Positions 1-14,500 of a DNA stretch of 64,000 nucleotides are shown here, piece by piece (the stretch's first letter is position 1; every line of letters starts with the position of its first letter). The DNA is taken from contig MU119249.1 in NCBI GenBank assembly GCA_014904845.1, positions 228,334-292,333 of the forward strand, read 5' to 3'. Origin of the DNA: Acephala macrosclerotiorum (lineage: Eukaryota > Ascomycota > Leotiomycetes > Helotiales > Mollisiaceae). Made by a program: the position numbers and the translations under genes. Below the pieces are notes generated by a model. It worked only from the letters and a program-made list of their open reading frames with translations. It ran no database searches and was not told where the DNA came from.

Positions 1-205
1 AAAAAGTTTCTAAAGTTTTTACTTGAGTTTTAACGTTAAAATTCAACTCTCAATTTATTACGTATTTTTGTCGAATATCTCGAAAAAAACGTAAAACTGT
101 TTTTTTACTAGAAATTTATCTCGATATATAAAACGAACACTCACTTTAATTCGAAATTCGCTACACTCTCTTTTTATCGATACTCGCTTTTTTCTCGTTA
201 TAATA

Positions 206-2344
206 ATGTCTCAAAACTTTGAAATAATAATAGAAACAAAACAATATCTCAAAGAAATAAACGCATATATAAATACTATCAATTGAATTTTTCTCGAATA
301 TTTACAACGTCGAATATTTTAAAAACTAAAAATAAATGCGTACTTATTATTAGCACTAAAACCTATCAATAAACTTATTACGTTAACAGTCATCTCGCAA
401 TCTAATAACGATAATTTGATAGAGATTCAAATCCTTTTCAAAAATTTTTATCGTATAAATCAAATTAATTTTTTTCAACGTAACGACGTTTAAACTACAA
501 CTCAAAAAAATATTCTAACGAAATACTTTAAATTGCAATCAAATCTCAAAAATTGAACTTTACTTATTATTATACTACTTTAGCGATTCGTTAACACGCT
601 TAACAAATCTACCAATAAAACTAATAAATATTTTCAAAAGTTTACCAAATTTCAAATAAAATATTCAAATTTTGATCTATCAACTATTCAAAGAAACTTA
701 TTTCAAATCGCTATAAATATTTTATACTTACTAAATAAAAACAACAAAATTCAAATATATAAAACGAAAAAAATCGTTATTTTATTCAATTGTTTTTTAA
801 ATCTTTTCTAGTTTTTTCGAATATATTGAAATAAATCGTTTAATAATTAAACACTTTATATAATAAGATTTATTTTGAACTAAATTAATTTAAATCTCAA
901 AACGAATAATATATTAATAAATCAAATTGTTCGAATATTATTAATCGAAAAAAAAACAAATAATTTATCGTAAAACGTTAAATTAATAGTATTTTTTAAT
1001 CGTTTAATAAAAGATTTTTTATTTCGACCATTTAAAATTATTGCAAATCGCTTGATCGAAATATTAAACTCTATCGAGTACAATAAATAAAAAACGAGAT
1101 TTAAACGATTCGAAATTTGATTATTAAACTTTTCAAAAACTATCGAATATTAAATTAAATACACAATATTAAATAATTTTTAGTGCGTTTAATGTATAGT
1201 AATATGTAAACACGTACAAAGAACTACGAATAATTTTGTAAAACTTAAAAATAAGAAATTACAATTAAATGTACGATTGTTTAAATAAGTTGAAAATATT
1301 CGCTTTTTGGAGTTTATAAAAAAACTTGATCGCAAAACTATGAACGTAATAGAATATAATATAAAATTTTAAACGTGAGTTTATATAAGCGAATAAACGC
1401 AATTAGTAATTTTTTTTAAAACTTTTAAAATTGAATTTATTAAGAATAATTATTTAAACAATATATAAAGATTTTTCGAACGTTTATTTGTAAAAACTAA
1501 AATAAATAATTTAATTCATAAATTGATTAATTTCTCGCAAATATTTTTTTTTTAGAAATAGAAATATATACTTTTTAATACAATTACTAATAACGTTTAT
1601 TTTAATATTTTTATAATATATAATCAAATATATATACAAAAAAAAATAATATGATTTGTATTAAAAAACAGTAACAATATAATAGTAAATACAAATATTG
1701 TTTCTTAATAAAATTTCTCAAATTACTACGATTTAATAATAGATATAATAATCGAAATATTGAGAATTGAATATATTTAGAATAATTATCATCGAATTAT
1801 TTATTAAAATATACAATTCAAATTAATAATTGTATCAAATATATAAAAAATTCTACAAATACTATTTTTTGAATTTGTAAATTGGATTTAAAGTAAAAAA
1901 ACTAAAAACGTTATTAAAGTTCTCGATATCAAACTAATTATTACATCAAATATTTTATTTTATATTAAATTTAATAATAATACTCGAAAATTGTTTTATT
2001 GAGAAATAAAATATTAAATGTAAATAAATAATAATTAGAGAGATTAAAAAACGCTAATTTATATATTCGAAAAAATTCGTCAAAAGATAAAAAATTATTT
2101 CGATTTAATACAATTAATAAATTTGAGAAATAATCGAACTTTAATAAAGTTACAAATCTATTTATTTATTCAACGTCTCGAATCAAACGTTTTTATTGTT
2201 AATTATTTATATTTCTTACAAGTATTCATTGGTATAAATTGTTAAATTGTATTGATAATTTACAAACGAAGTAAATTAATTTTTTGTTACTTTATTATTC
2301 AATTATCTCATAAAATTCTACAAAAGTAAATTCGTATACACATA
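206..2344 (+). pseudogene. Probable upstream part of the CHAT-gene relic
   Basis: From the ATG at 206 the frame (the same register as the CHAT relic downstream) can be read to about 810 with only about six stops, and again from about 902 to 1,140 with few stops. In DNA this AT-rich one stop in roughly ten codons is expected. Codons rich in Leu, Ile, Asn and Lys are what G-to-A RIP of a coding strand leaves behind. No domain is recognised. Fungal CHAT proteins often carry long TPR-type or other N-terminal regions, so this may be the front of the same gene, but introns and the stretch 1,140-2,280 were not resolved. Bases 1-205 show nothing further. The link to the CHAT domain is inference. Confidence 0.35.
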
Positions 2345-3241
2345 TTGAACGAAAAAATCAAAGAACTTTTTTCAAGTAATAATAATTTCTCGACATTTCA
2401 ATATCTCTATTTACTTATTAATACAATTGTAAAATTTTCGGAATTTGAGAATACGATTTTGATATATCCAACGAATATTCTATTTAATATTCCATTCCAT
2501 GCCATCGAACTCTCAAATAACGAACTCTAAATATATTGAAATCCAATCGTATACACACAATCTTTTTTTATACAGCAATTATACTACGTTTCGACATCGA
2601 CTATCGACTCCTTTGAACCAATGAAACTACTCGTAGTACAAACTCTATTAAACAAAGATTTAACCAACTCAAATACCGTCGAAATAATATTTACTTCTCA
2701 TATTCACACGAATCTACTCAAAGATTAAAACTTAACCAAAGAAAGCTTTCTCGTCGCATACACAAAGTCTCGACTCATATACTTCTACGATCATGTTTAC
2801 TACGACGACCAAAAACCGTTGGACCAATATCTCGCCATTTGCGACTTCGACGCAAAGCGCGTGACAGTACGCGAGTTCTTCGACTTTCGCCTCCGAAATA
2901 GTACTCACGTTAATCTCATAGAGTGTCAAAGCGGGCGATTCCAAATCGATCTCAATGATAATCTACTCGAGTTTTCTACGACTTTTCTGTATACTAATGC
3001 GACTTTTATTATAACGATTTTATAGTCCATTTACATAGAAAATACAACAATTTTCTAAGAAGTTTTTTACGACGAAATGATTACTCAAAGTCGATAAAAT
3101 ATAACTCAACAAAAAAATAAAACAAAAACGTTAAAAACGTTAAACTTGATTTTTACTTTACAAAAAACTGTATTAATAATCAGATTAAATAGTATAAAGC
3201 GATCGAGAGCACCGTATTACTAAACAACTTTCTTAATATAA
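2345..3241 (+). pseudogene. RIP-degraded CHAT-domain (caspase-like peptidase family) relic
   Basis: One reading frame runs across the whole interval, broken only by stops (2,528, 2,537, 2,726, 3,023, then more to 3,221). The CHAT landmarks appear in order: NIPFHAIEL near 2,485; STSTIDSFEP near 2,600; a His block DHVYYDDQKPLDQYLAI near 2,792; the Cys block NLIECQSGR near 2,910; FLYTNATFIITIL before 3,023; and the terminal SRAPYY-stop-TTFLI near 3,210, where the stop sits at the usual Trp. CHAT domains are clan CD (caspase-like) peptidases with a His-Cys dyad; in fungi they usually end TPR or NLR-like proteins. Both dyad residues are still encoded. Stops fit TGG mutated to TAG, TGA or TAA. The gene cannot make a full product. 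Confidence 0.85.
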
Positions 3242-3989
3242 AAATATTGAGATTTGTTTTCACTATTAAATGTGTAAAAAAATTCGAATTTATAGTCTAT
3301 AAAATTTAAAAAAAATTTTTACGTATTTAAACATTTTTGAACTATAAAAATTTAAAAACTAAACTTATTACAAAAATATAAAATGAAATTTCTTTTTTAT
3401 TTATTTTTATTTTATAAAAATTTATAAAAAATTATATATTTTTATATTAATTTATTATTATTATACAACGATTTTCAAAATTATTTAAAATAATTAAATT
3501 TAACGATACGAAATATAATATACGAAAAGTATAATATATATATATTTAAATTAATTAGAAAAAAAATATTAAAGTAATTAAAATAAATACTATAAACGTT
3601 TAAAATTATAAAATTTTAATTAAAATAGAGCAAATTGTAATATAAAATATATACATTTAAAATTGTTTTAATATCGATTAATTTTAAATTTTAGTTTATT
3701 TATAGTAAAATAATTAATAAGAAATTAATCGCGTAAATATTAATTAAATAATTAGTTTTTTATTATATTTATATTTATACGTCGATTTTCGATCGTATTA
3801 ATTGAATTTTGAATACTTTTTACGAGGTATAAATGTACGAATTTTCTATTAAATCGTATAAAGTTCTAGTATATTTTAATATGAATTTAAAAATTAAAAT
3901 AAAAAAAATTAAATATAAAACTTATTTTACTAATTACTATACGCATTTGAAAAATGAATATTAAATATAATAATATTTTACTTGATTAA
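3242..3989. other. AT-rich spacer, no gene seen
   Basis: Very AT-rich DNA between the CHAT relic and the first LTR. The few C and G residues are mostly in CpG. No readable frame, repeat or RNA gene was recognised. Confidence 0.6.
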
Positions 3990-4248
3990 TGTAATAAAAC
4001 TATATACTCTTTTTTCAAAATTTTTATAAATAGTTAATTTCGAGAGTAGTACTGATCACGTATCTTTTAATACATAAAGAGTTTTCGCTTACTATAAATT
4101 AATTAATAATCTTTTCTATTTTTATTTTAATTAATTAATTGATTGATTTATAAATTACGAATTATTTTGAATAAATTTAATTTACTGGTTAAAATGAATT
4201 GATTTACGATTAAATTTTTTTACTTTGTATTTTATTACTTTTTTATAT
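3990..4248 (+). repeat. Element 1 left LTR
   Basis: Left member of the 259-bp pair, beginning TG. It holds a decayed E-box at 4,057-4,062 (cacgta) whose partner in the right copy reads tacgtg at the same offset, so the ancestor most likely had CACGTG there. Confidence 0.78.
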
Positions 4249-4260
4249 TGGTAAAATGAT
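4249..4260 (+). other. Possible primer-binding site of element 1
   Basis: TGGTA directly follows the left LTR, and the right LTR is followed by unrelated sequence. Most retrotransposon primer-binding sites start TGG because they pair with the tRNA 3' CCA. The tRNA cannot be named after RIP. Confidence 0.4.
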
Positions 4261-5185
4261 ATCGAGAAATGAATTATTTCAATAAATTTCGCTAAAAACT
4301 ATTTATATGCGATTTATGTATTTTGTTTTTTATTACTATTAAAAGGAAATTCAAATTATTAGAAATTGGAAACTGAAAATCAATTAATAAGAATTTTTTG
4401 TTTTGATTACATTGTTCGAGATTAAATAATTTAATTACAAAATTACGAAATTACAAAGAAATATTAATTTATAAAAATTATATATTGAATTACTCGAAAT
4501 AATTAATATTAAAGCGAATATAAAAAAGAAAAAAAGGAACTTACGACGATTATTCACGACAATTAATTTTATTCTCAACGGAAATTAAAATATAAAAAAA
4601 AAAACTTTAATACAAAAAAAAAAAGAAATTATAGTATTAAAAAACGAAATTATTTTATTATTTTATATTTTAATTTCAATTTTTTTGAGAGTCGCAATTC
4701 GCGAATCGCTCGTAATCGCTTTTAAATTAAAATAATAGAATTAGAATAAGTCTCGGATTTTAAAAAATAATACAAAAAAAATTAAAATAAAAGATTTTAA
4801 TTAAAAAAAATCGATTAAAAAAATGTTTATTTAAAAAATACATTTTATTAAAACGAACAAACGAGTGAAATTTCGAGTAAAAATTGGAATAAAAAAAATC
4901 TTATAAAAAAACGATATGAATAAAAACCAATTTTCAAAACGAATTTTACTTGGAAATAATAACTCGAAAATTCGCACTTTTGAATTATTAAATCAATTTT
5001 CAATTTAAAAATTAAAATTAGTAAATTATTCGCGTTAAAATTCATTTTTTTCAACAAAAAATACTTTTACTCTAATTACACTATTAATTTCTTCTAGGAA
5101 ATCTTCTATAGACAATAAAAACAATTCTTTAAAAATATAAAATTTCAAAAAATATATATTCGTACCAAGACTACAAATACCTTTT
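4261..5185. other. Element 1 leader, no frame recognised
   Basis: AT-rich sequence between the left LTR and the gag relic. No motif was recognised. The minus-strand frame at 4,848-5,057 has no recognisable content and is probably chance. Confidence 0.5.
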
Positions 5186-5563
5186 TTTGAAACCCTTAAA
5201 ACATTTTAATTCAAAGAAAATAATATTACGACTTTTTTAAAACAATATAATAACATGTACAAAAACTACAAAATTACTTTAGAAATCAAAAAAATACGAC
5301 TTTTGCGATATATTAACTCGATTTATAAAGAGTAAATTCGATTTATATCAAAGTACAACATTGAAAACTATTTAAAAAAAGAATTTTACGACGCTTTAAA
5401 AAAGGAATTTCGCGAATACAATTAAAAGTATTATCGAATAAATATAAAATTCTTATATAAAATTATCAATTAATCTACAAAAAATCTTTTGACAATAAAA
5501 ACGTATATAAATTTATTCGATTAAATATTCAAAAAATTGATTAAACGAAATAAATTAAATAAA
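5186..5563 (+). pseudogene. Retrotransposon Gag relic (fungal Ty3/gypsy-like)
   Basis: A single frame with stops at 5,207 and several later positions reads like the Gag of fungal gypsy elements: ITTFLKQYNNMYKNY near 5,225, the IKKIRLLRYI block near 5,290, DALKKEFREYN near 5,390, and TYINLFD then IFKKLIKRNKLNK near 5,500-5,560. In intact relatives these align with the FL..Y..MC..Y, alternating Arg/Leu, LKKALKKEFR and F..IS..L...GKLS stretches. Stops fall where Trp or Gln would be expected. It sits about 940 bp downstream of the left LTR in the right orientation. Gag builds the virus-like particle; this copy is dead. The family assignment rests on recalled pattern and not on an alignment. Confidence 0.7.
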
Positions 5564-8500
5564 TAATATTAAAAACGCGAATTTATAAAAAAACTTTCGA
5601 TATATATTAAAAAACGAATTTTCAAAGAAATCGACTACAAATCGATAGAAATATTCATTTACAATTACAATAAAATATACGAAAAAACGATTATTGTATA
5701 TAAATATAAAAAGAAAAAATAGTGATATAACGAAATTAACGATTTAAAATACTCGAAAATTCGATAAAAATATTTGAATATTATAATACAAAAAATAATT
5801 TTAAATATAATCAATAATTTACTACTTTTTATTTTATTCGAATTACTCATAGAAAAAATTTAACGAAGAATATACACAATCACTAAAAAAATCTATATCG
5901 AATCTCAATTTTCAATTCTACGTATTATTTAAACTTAGAAAATTCGACAAATATTCGTATTAAAATTTTTAATTCAAATAAACGATTTCGTTAAAAAATT
6001 AAAAATTTTTTTTTTTTTTTTCATATTATTCAACGATCTAAAAATCGCTTTAAACGTTAATACTATGAAAATATCTCAAAAGTTAAATAGCGTTATAATC
6101 TCTATAAATTAAAATTAAAATTAATTTGTTTTTTTACGAAAATATAAACGAAAAAAAAGTTTTAATCGAGAACGAGAAAAATATAATAATATAAAAAAAA
6201 ACGAATATAAAATTTTATATAATTTAACGTTGATTGGATTTTTGTAAAGTATATTATCGATCGTTCAAAGAAATATAATAAAAATTAACGCTGTATACAA
6301 CGATCAATAGAACGAGTAATATTATTTCGAGTATTTCGAGCGAATAAAAAATAAAAAAATCGATCCCTTCGTTAATCACTTTTTCGTAGACTATTATTTA
6401 TTTATAAATGAATTAATTAATTGTAAATATTGCTATTGAAAAAACAATTAATAGTATTATAATTTCTAGAATCGTAATCGATTTTCGCGATCGTTTACAT
6501 TTAAAAATAATTGACGTTAATATAATCAAATTATAAAACAAATAACTAAAAAACTTTTTAATTACAATCTCAATAAACGCTTTAAAAAAGTATAAAAAAT
6601 CTAAAAATTTATTTAATTTATTATTTAAAAAAAAAGTAAAATTAATACCAATAAAAAAATTTTAAAAAAATTGAACTTATTATCGTACATTTTTAACGAT
6701 AATAATATTAACGTTTAAAGTTTTAATAAAGCGATTATTGATAAATTCTACGAAAAATTACTAATAAATACAGTAATAGTAAATATAGTAATAACGAGTA
6801 AATCGAAAAGTAAAATTCAAAGTATATAAAAAAACTTTCAACGAAAAACAAAAGTAAAAAAAAAATATTCAAAGGTCGAATTATAATAACAAATTTTATA
6901 AAATACTCAAAACGAAAAACGAGAAAAAATAAACGTGGATTAATCGAAAAATAAAACCTTGAAACAATAATTCGACGCTAAAAATAATAATTTTACTAAT
7001 GAAATCTTATCGTAAAAACTTTTTAAAAGTATAATATCGCTTTCAAGAATTCAAAAGAAAATAAAAATAATTATTAATACTTTGAAAATATCGAATTTTA
7101 TTGTAATAATTACTAATTAATAATAAAAAAACAACGTTTACTATTTGATTTTGATAGATACTAAAGTCGTTGTAGTAAAAGAAATACTAAAAATTGTTGA
7201 TTCTATGAAACAATTTTTTTAGAATTTTTATAGAATGTTTAAAAAAACAAATTAATCTACTTTTATTACTAGAAACTTTGTAATACTCAAAACTAATTTC
7301 GTGAAAATCGATTTCTCATTACTAATTAAAAAAATATATATTGTCATTGTTTTTAAATTACATTTTAATTTGTTTGAATTAATTAATTCAAATGAAAAAT
7401 ACGAAATATTGAATATTAAAACGAAGTATTGTATTATTCTTATGCACATAGTTCGAAATTTTAATAATACTATTATAAACGTCGAAAATTTTCAATTGTT
7501 TACTATTATTAAATAAAACTTCGAATTCGTTAGAATAGTAATTATAAAAATAGAAATTGAGTACGAAATCAAATATAAAATTTTTTTTTTCTTTGTAAAC
7601 AATGTAAAGAAAATTCTTTTGAAACAATTATTTATCGTTGTAATAAAAATGTAAATTGAATATAAAAATAATAATTCGTAGAATAGTATATTTCAAGATT
7701 TTAAAAATTCCAATTTTATTTGCACGATTATAATTATTTCTTTTTTAAAAACTTATTTGTATTAAACTACTAGAAATCGTTATATTCGTATATATTTTCG
7801 AATCGAAAAAGTATTGAAAGAAAAATATAACGCGAAAAACTAAATACTAATATTGTTAAAAAATAATATAATATTAAAATTTGTAAACGATTTTTATATT
7901 TTAACGAATTTCTTTTTATTTCTAATTTTTTATTAAATATTTTTAATATCACTTCATATAAAACAAATACGATTGAAACAAGTACTATTAGTTCAAAGAA
8001 AAATACAAATAAAATAATACAAAAAACGAAATTATTTTTTTCGATTTTTTATAAAACGTTTTTTTTTTTGATAAAGAGAAAACAAACGAGATTTTGAATG
8101 AAAAAGTTTTTGACGAGAAAATAAAAAAATATTTTTTTATAATAATATTACTATTTTTAGACGTGGACGTTATAAAAAAATATTTAAAGAACGGTATGAA
8201 ATGTTAATTATTTTATTCCATTGAAAAAAAATGAAATCGAAAAATTTTCGAGTATAAAAACGAAAAAAAAACTCGAATAAAAAAAATAATTTTATTGTTA
8301 AACAATCTCAATTTGAGATTATTCAATATAGACATTAATACGATATATAAACTCAAGTCTAGAAAAGTACGATTTGTCGATTTAATCGATGAAATTGAGA
8401 AAACTTTTAGAGAATAGAAAAACTGATTCAAACGATTTAAAACGCGAAAAATACTTTAAAAGTATATTGAAAAATATATAAAATATTTGTTATTGCGAAT

Positions 8501-11500
8501 TGTTTCGATATCAAAAAAATTACGATTTATTTTTAAGCGATTAATATCTCTATTTATCGAAAACTAATTATAAAAATTTAAAAAAGAAATATTCGATGAA
8601 ATAATATTTAATCGTAAAAAAGTAATAATATTTGATTGAAAAAAAGTTTTTAAAATCTATAAAAATATTAGTTCGTTTGTTCGTATCAAAACAATTCAAT
8701 ATACGACGTAATAAAAAAAAAGTTTTTATTACTTTAAAGTTTTGTTTTTGATTGTAATAAAAATATTTTAAAAATAATTCGATCGCGAAATATTTGAAAA
8801 AAACGATAGTTTTTATTGGAATCCATAGTTTTTGATCGCGAAAAAAGTCGCTAGAATTTATTAATTGATTAATACAACTATGAAAATAAACTCGATTACT
8901 TTAAAAGACGTTAATATACTTTTTTTTATAAATAAATTTTTTGAAAAATTTGTTAAATATTTTTATACTTTTTTGATAGACTTCTTTTTTGAATATAATT
9001 AATTTACGTTAAATGTTTGAAATAAAAATATAATTACTTTTATGACTTTATTAAAATTTCTACGAATAATAATATTGTTTTAAAAAACAATTAATTTTAT
9101 AATTCAATTCGTTCGAATTATTATAACAATTCTAAAAAACGTATTTTTTAAAATCGTAATATTATTTTTAAATAACGTAAAAATCAAAAAACTTTATACG
9201 AATTACAACAATAAATTAATATTTTCAAAGATTTATCGATTTGTTTTTGAATATATTTAAAATTTAAATAAAACGTTAAATTGAATCGAGAGAATTCAAA
9301 TTTATATAAAACTCAAATTACAATTTTATTAAAACGAAATAGTTATTATTAATTTCGTTTACAGTTTTAAAAAGTGTTTTTTTGAAAGTATAAAAGTTAT
9401 TAAGATTTTAAAATAAACTAAATATAACAATATTTTTAAAATTAAAATTTTTATTAAAATTTGTATTTATTACAAAATATAGATTTAATATTTTAATATT
9501 ATTATCGAATCGTTATATTAATTGATTAAAAAGAACGAATTTTTCAAATGAGAAAAAAAGTAAAAAGTCGCTATAATATTTTTACAAGACAAATTTACAA
9601 CGATTTTAGTATTTTATAAAATTTATTACGATTTTGTAAATGGATAAAAAATAATTATTTTAAATATCGACACTAATTAATAAAAGTATAAAAAAATACT
9701 CGATTAATATAATGACAAAGAATAAAAACGAGTAATTCGATACGAGTTAAAATTTTAAAATATTATTAAATAAAATTATAATACGATAAAAAAAAAATAT
9801 TAAAAATTTTTGAAATACTTTCGCAAATTATAATTTTAATTATATAGTGTTTATTTCATTTTTAAAACGAACGTTAATACGTTTATCGTTTAATTAAATC
9901 GAGTAATAACAAATTTTTTTAACGTTTTAATTATTTATTAACTCGTTTAAATACGATTATTTGACTTCGAAATTAAATATATTAAAAAAAGTATTTATAC
10001 TATTGTAAACGAATTATTCAGAAGACTACGAATAAAAAACGATAATTTAAAAAAAAAAATAAATATTGATAAATTTATTATAATCGAATTTGATTGCATT
10101 AAAATAGTTTTAATTTCAATCAAAAAACGTAAAACTAATCGAAAAATTAAAAGTAAACCGTTTGTAATTGAAAGTAAATACATAAAACAAGAATGTTTAC
10201 TTGAATTATTAAACTAAATTTAAAAAAAAAATTTTAAACTCAATATTTTTAATTTTCAACTTTCGATATTAATCGCATTTTTCGTATACGTCGTATTAAT
10301 CGCTCTTTTTGAGATCAATAAACCATTGGATAATAATAACGATAATAATACTATCTTTTCTTTTAATAATAATTATTCGAACTATTTTTAAAATATTACT
10401 TGATATTTAACAATTTTAAAACGATTAAAATAATTTTCGAGAATAGAATTTCACAAATTAATTCAAAAATTTATCGATTATAGTATTCGAGACAAAATAC
10501 TATAAAAAAATACTATTAAATTTTATTTATTTCGATTTGTTTTAAACGATTTAAAATAATGTATAACAATTATAATTAAACTATATAATAAGTTCGAATA
10601 TATTAAAAAAAAAAGTATTTACTATTGAGTGATTAATTAATACTATTAAAAAAAATACTATAAAAACGTTCGAGATTTTGTAGTAAATTGTAACGATTGT
10701 TAATATAAAAACAAAAAAAAATACGAAAAAATTTTATATTCTTAAAAAATAGTTTTATTATTTTATTATATTGAAATAAATATAATTAAATTTTTACAAT
10801 ATAAAATATTCGACAGTTTGATTGTAACACGAAATGATTTTTTCGATTAAATTAAAATCAAATCAATAAAAAATTCGATTTTTAAAAAAATTGTCAAATT
10901 TATTTACAATAATATTATTTGTAAATATAGTATTTTCAATTATATAAAATTGAACGAAAAACTCGAATTCAAAAAAATTATTATTAAAAAATTGAATAAA
11001 CTCGAAATCAAACGAATTATTATTTTTATATACAATTTAAAAACAAATAAAATAATTAAATAAAAATATCAATTTATTATTATCGTATTGATTATTTTAA
11101 CGAAAAAAAATAAAAAAAATTGATTGGAATATTTATTAATTGTTTTTTTTGTAAATCGAACGACTATTTATAAATCAATTGAATATACGCCATTTTATAT
11201 AATTTATAGTAGAAAAATTGTTCTATTTATTAAGATTTAATTCTTTATTTGAAAGATTTTCGATTGGAACGAAGTATATAATCGAGTGAAACTTTTTAAA
11301 CTAAGAATTAAATAAATTGAAATGCGAAATGAAAATATAAAAAAATCGAAACTAAAAAAAAAATATAATTGTAAATAAGACTAAGTATATTTCGACGTTT
11401 ATTACTAAATACAAAAGAAATTAATTCGAGAAAAAAACTTCGTTTTAGTATATGATATTAAGTTTATTGATTAAAATATATTTAAGAATATTAAATTATT

Positions 11501-14500
11501 ATACAAGTAATTGGATTTATATTAAATTCGTCAAATAAATCAATTGAAAAAAAATTATTTACTCGAAAAAATAAACGAAATAATAATTCGAAAATTATAT
11601 ACTAAAAATCGTTTGAAAAAATTCGTTAAAAAAAATAAATACTAAAATTCTTTAAACAATAATAAAAACGAAAATACTATTAAGTCTATTGATTTTAATA
11701 ATAATAAAAATGCAAATACAAAAAAAAAAACGATTAAAAAATTTCGTAATAAATAAAGTATTCAAAAAATTGAAAAAAAAATTGAAATTGTAATTCGTGT
11801 TTTTAAACTCAATAAAATCGAGAAAAACAAATATATACGATTTTTTAAAGATTGAATAAATGAAAAAAACTCGTTAAACTTCAAAACAATAATTATTTTT
11901 TAATTGAAAAAAAACTATTTTTTTTTTTTTTATTTATAGTAATTTTATTTTTTTATTGATTTTTTTTAGAATATTTTTACTTATTTTGACAAACTTTATT
12001 TATACTTTGAAAATTTTTTTTTCTTTTTATTGTAATTAAAACGATTTTATCATATAGAAAAACGAAATTATATTATTTTTTTTTTTTTTAAAAAATCCTA
12101 AAAAATTTTAATTTTTAAAATCTATAAAAAATATTTTTCAATATATTCAAATATTTTCAAATATATCTCAATACATTTAAATATATTTCGATTACATTTG
12201 ATTGCATTCAAACTGTACAAACGTTCGTTAATACAATATTTACTATAATTTATAAAAAAACTTTTTTTAATTTTTTTCTCTCTTTTTTTTAAAACTTTTC
12301 AATTACAACTTTTTAATCTCACGTTAATTCAAAAACTACAATTTCTTTTCAATATTATTTATTTCTCTTTTTATTTTCTTAAAATTTTAATTTATATTAT
12401 TTTATATGTAAATAATTCTATTAATCGAATATACTTTATTTACTTAAATACTTTATAACGATTTTTTTTAAAAATTTATATACGCTTTTTCTATAAAAAC
12501 GATTTATAAACATTTGTTTTTTTTATTTTTTTTTTTTCAAAATTTATTTAATACGTTTTATAAAAAATCAATATGAAATTATTTATTTAAAACTTTTAAA
12601 ATTTTTTATTCGAGATTAATATTACGACATTTCAATTATATATATTAATACACTTTAAAAATTTTCCTCGTAAAAACAAATAAATTTCGTAATTTTCAAT
12701 TATTTAAAACGCAAAAATATTTGTTTGTCTTTTTTATATAATTTCTTTATAAACATAAGAACTTATAACTCTTTTCGATTTTATTAATAGATTTTTTCTT
12801 TTCAAATTTACGCGTTTTTCACTTTCAAAATTCGATTAATTTATTACATTACTTTTCTACGCGCAAATTTTACAATTTCAATTTTTATTCTCGAAACTCT
12901 TACGATATTATTATTATATCTCAAAGAAATACTTTATTAAACTTTGAAAATACGAATTTCGTGCACAGAAAACGAAACGAAAATAATTATAATACGTTTA
13001 TATAAATCGTGTAATGCGATTTTGATAACTTATAAAAAACTATTAATAAATTGTTATTTGAAAAAAAAGTAATTGCGATTAGTAATATTAATAATAAATT
13101 TATAAAAATTAAAAACGTAATAAAAAAAGTTTTAATTAAATAAAAAAAAAAAATTAAAAATAATATTATTTTAAAATTTTTTAAAAAAATTTTAAAATAG
13201 TATACAATTTTAAGTAAAAATTTTCTCTTTAAAGTAAACAAAATTGAGAAATCGCGTATCGCGTTTTAGTAAATTCGATTTAGTTTGATTAAAATTTTTA
13301 ATAGTGTATTTAAATATTACAATTAAAAATTTTTTTTTCGAGTTTAAATATTTCGATAATTTATTGAAAGTTTTATTGATGGATTTTATAGTAAATATAT
13401 ATACTAAAAACTCGAGTAAATATTTCGTATAAAACGTTTTACGTCTCGCGAAATTATCAAAATTATTAATATAATTATTATCGAGAGAAACAAAGTTTAT
13501 AATACGTTATTTACAAGAATATTTTTTCGATTTATCGATTGTAAAAAAACGTTAATATACTTAAAAAATACGAGCGACGATCTAATAATTACAAATTTAA
13601 ATAAAATAAATTTGAAAAAATTGTATTTTATTTTCTATTTCTACGAATTTTTAATAATTAGAGAATATATTAAAAAACTTTTCTCGATTTTTGCGAATAA
13701 ATCTAAAGAATAATCGATTGTTATTATTAATAATATAAGTATTCGAAGCGTCGAGTTTCAAAAAACTATTAATATCAATATTTTATTTTTTCAATTAACT
13801 TTGTTAATTAGTAATAACGACAATAACGACGATAACGACAATAATAATATTACTATTATTGACTTTTTCATACAAAATTCTTTGTTTTTTTAGATTTCTC
13901 AAATTTTTCGAACTTTTCAATTCGCTTTTTTTTTCGTTTCGATCTTTATACCAATCAAATTCAAAAGATCTACTACCGATAATAAGAAATACTACAATAT
14001 GTTTACGTTTACGCTAAAAAAATACAAAATTATTATTATTTTATCGTAGTCTAGTATTACTCTATTTCGACCAATTCGCGAACCCCGATCAAATAATATA
14101 CATTTGATAATTGATTGCACGTACGATATAAATAGTACCTAAAAATCAAACGTTGTTTTTTTTAATACTTTAAATTTTATTAATCGCGTTAAAATTCTAA
14201 ATACCGTTTACAATATTTACAAGTACTCGTTTATTAAACAATTTTATCGAGTTTATTATATAATATTTTACGAGAATCTCGATTTATATTTTAGAAACGA
14301 CGAAAAATAAATTGAAATTATAAAAATACGATTGTCCAAAATTTATAAGTTGTATATTAAGAAAAAAAATTTTCGATTTATTTAAATTTATTTTAATACT
14401 CGTTTTTAATTTATAAATATTTTTACTATTTTTTAATATAAACAAAAAACGCTAACAAAAGATCGATTTCAATTTTCGCGAGTTTTTATCGTTCTTATTT

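Noticed and set aside
10560..10660. Minus-strand read resembling an RNase H TDHSAIV stretch
   Set aside because: Only about ten residues match and the flanking frame does not continue the family pattern.
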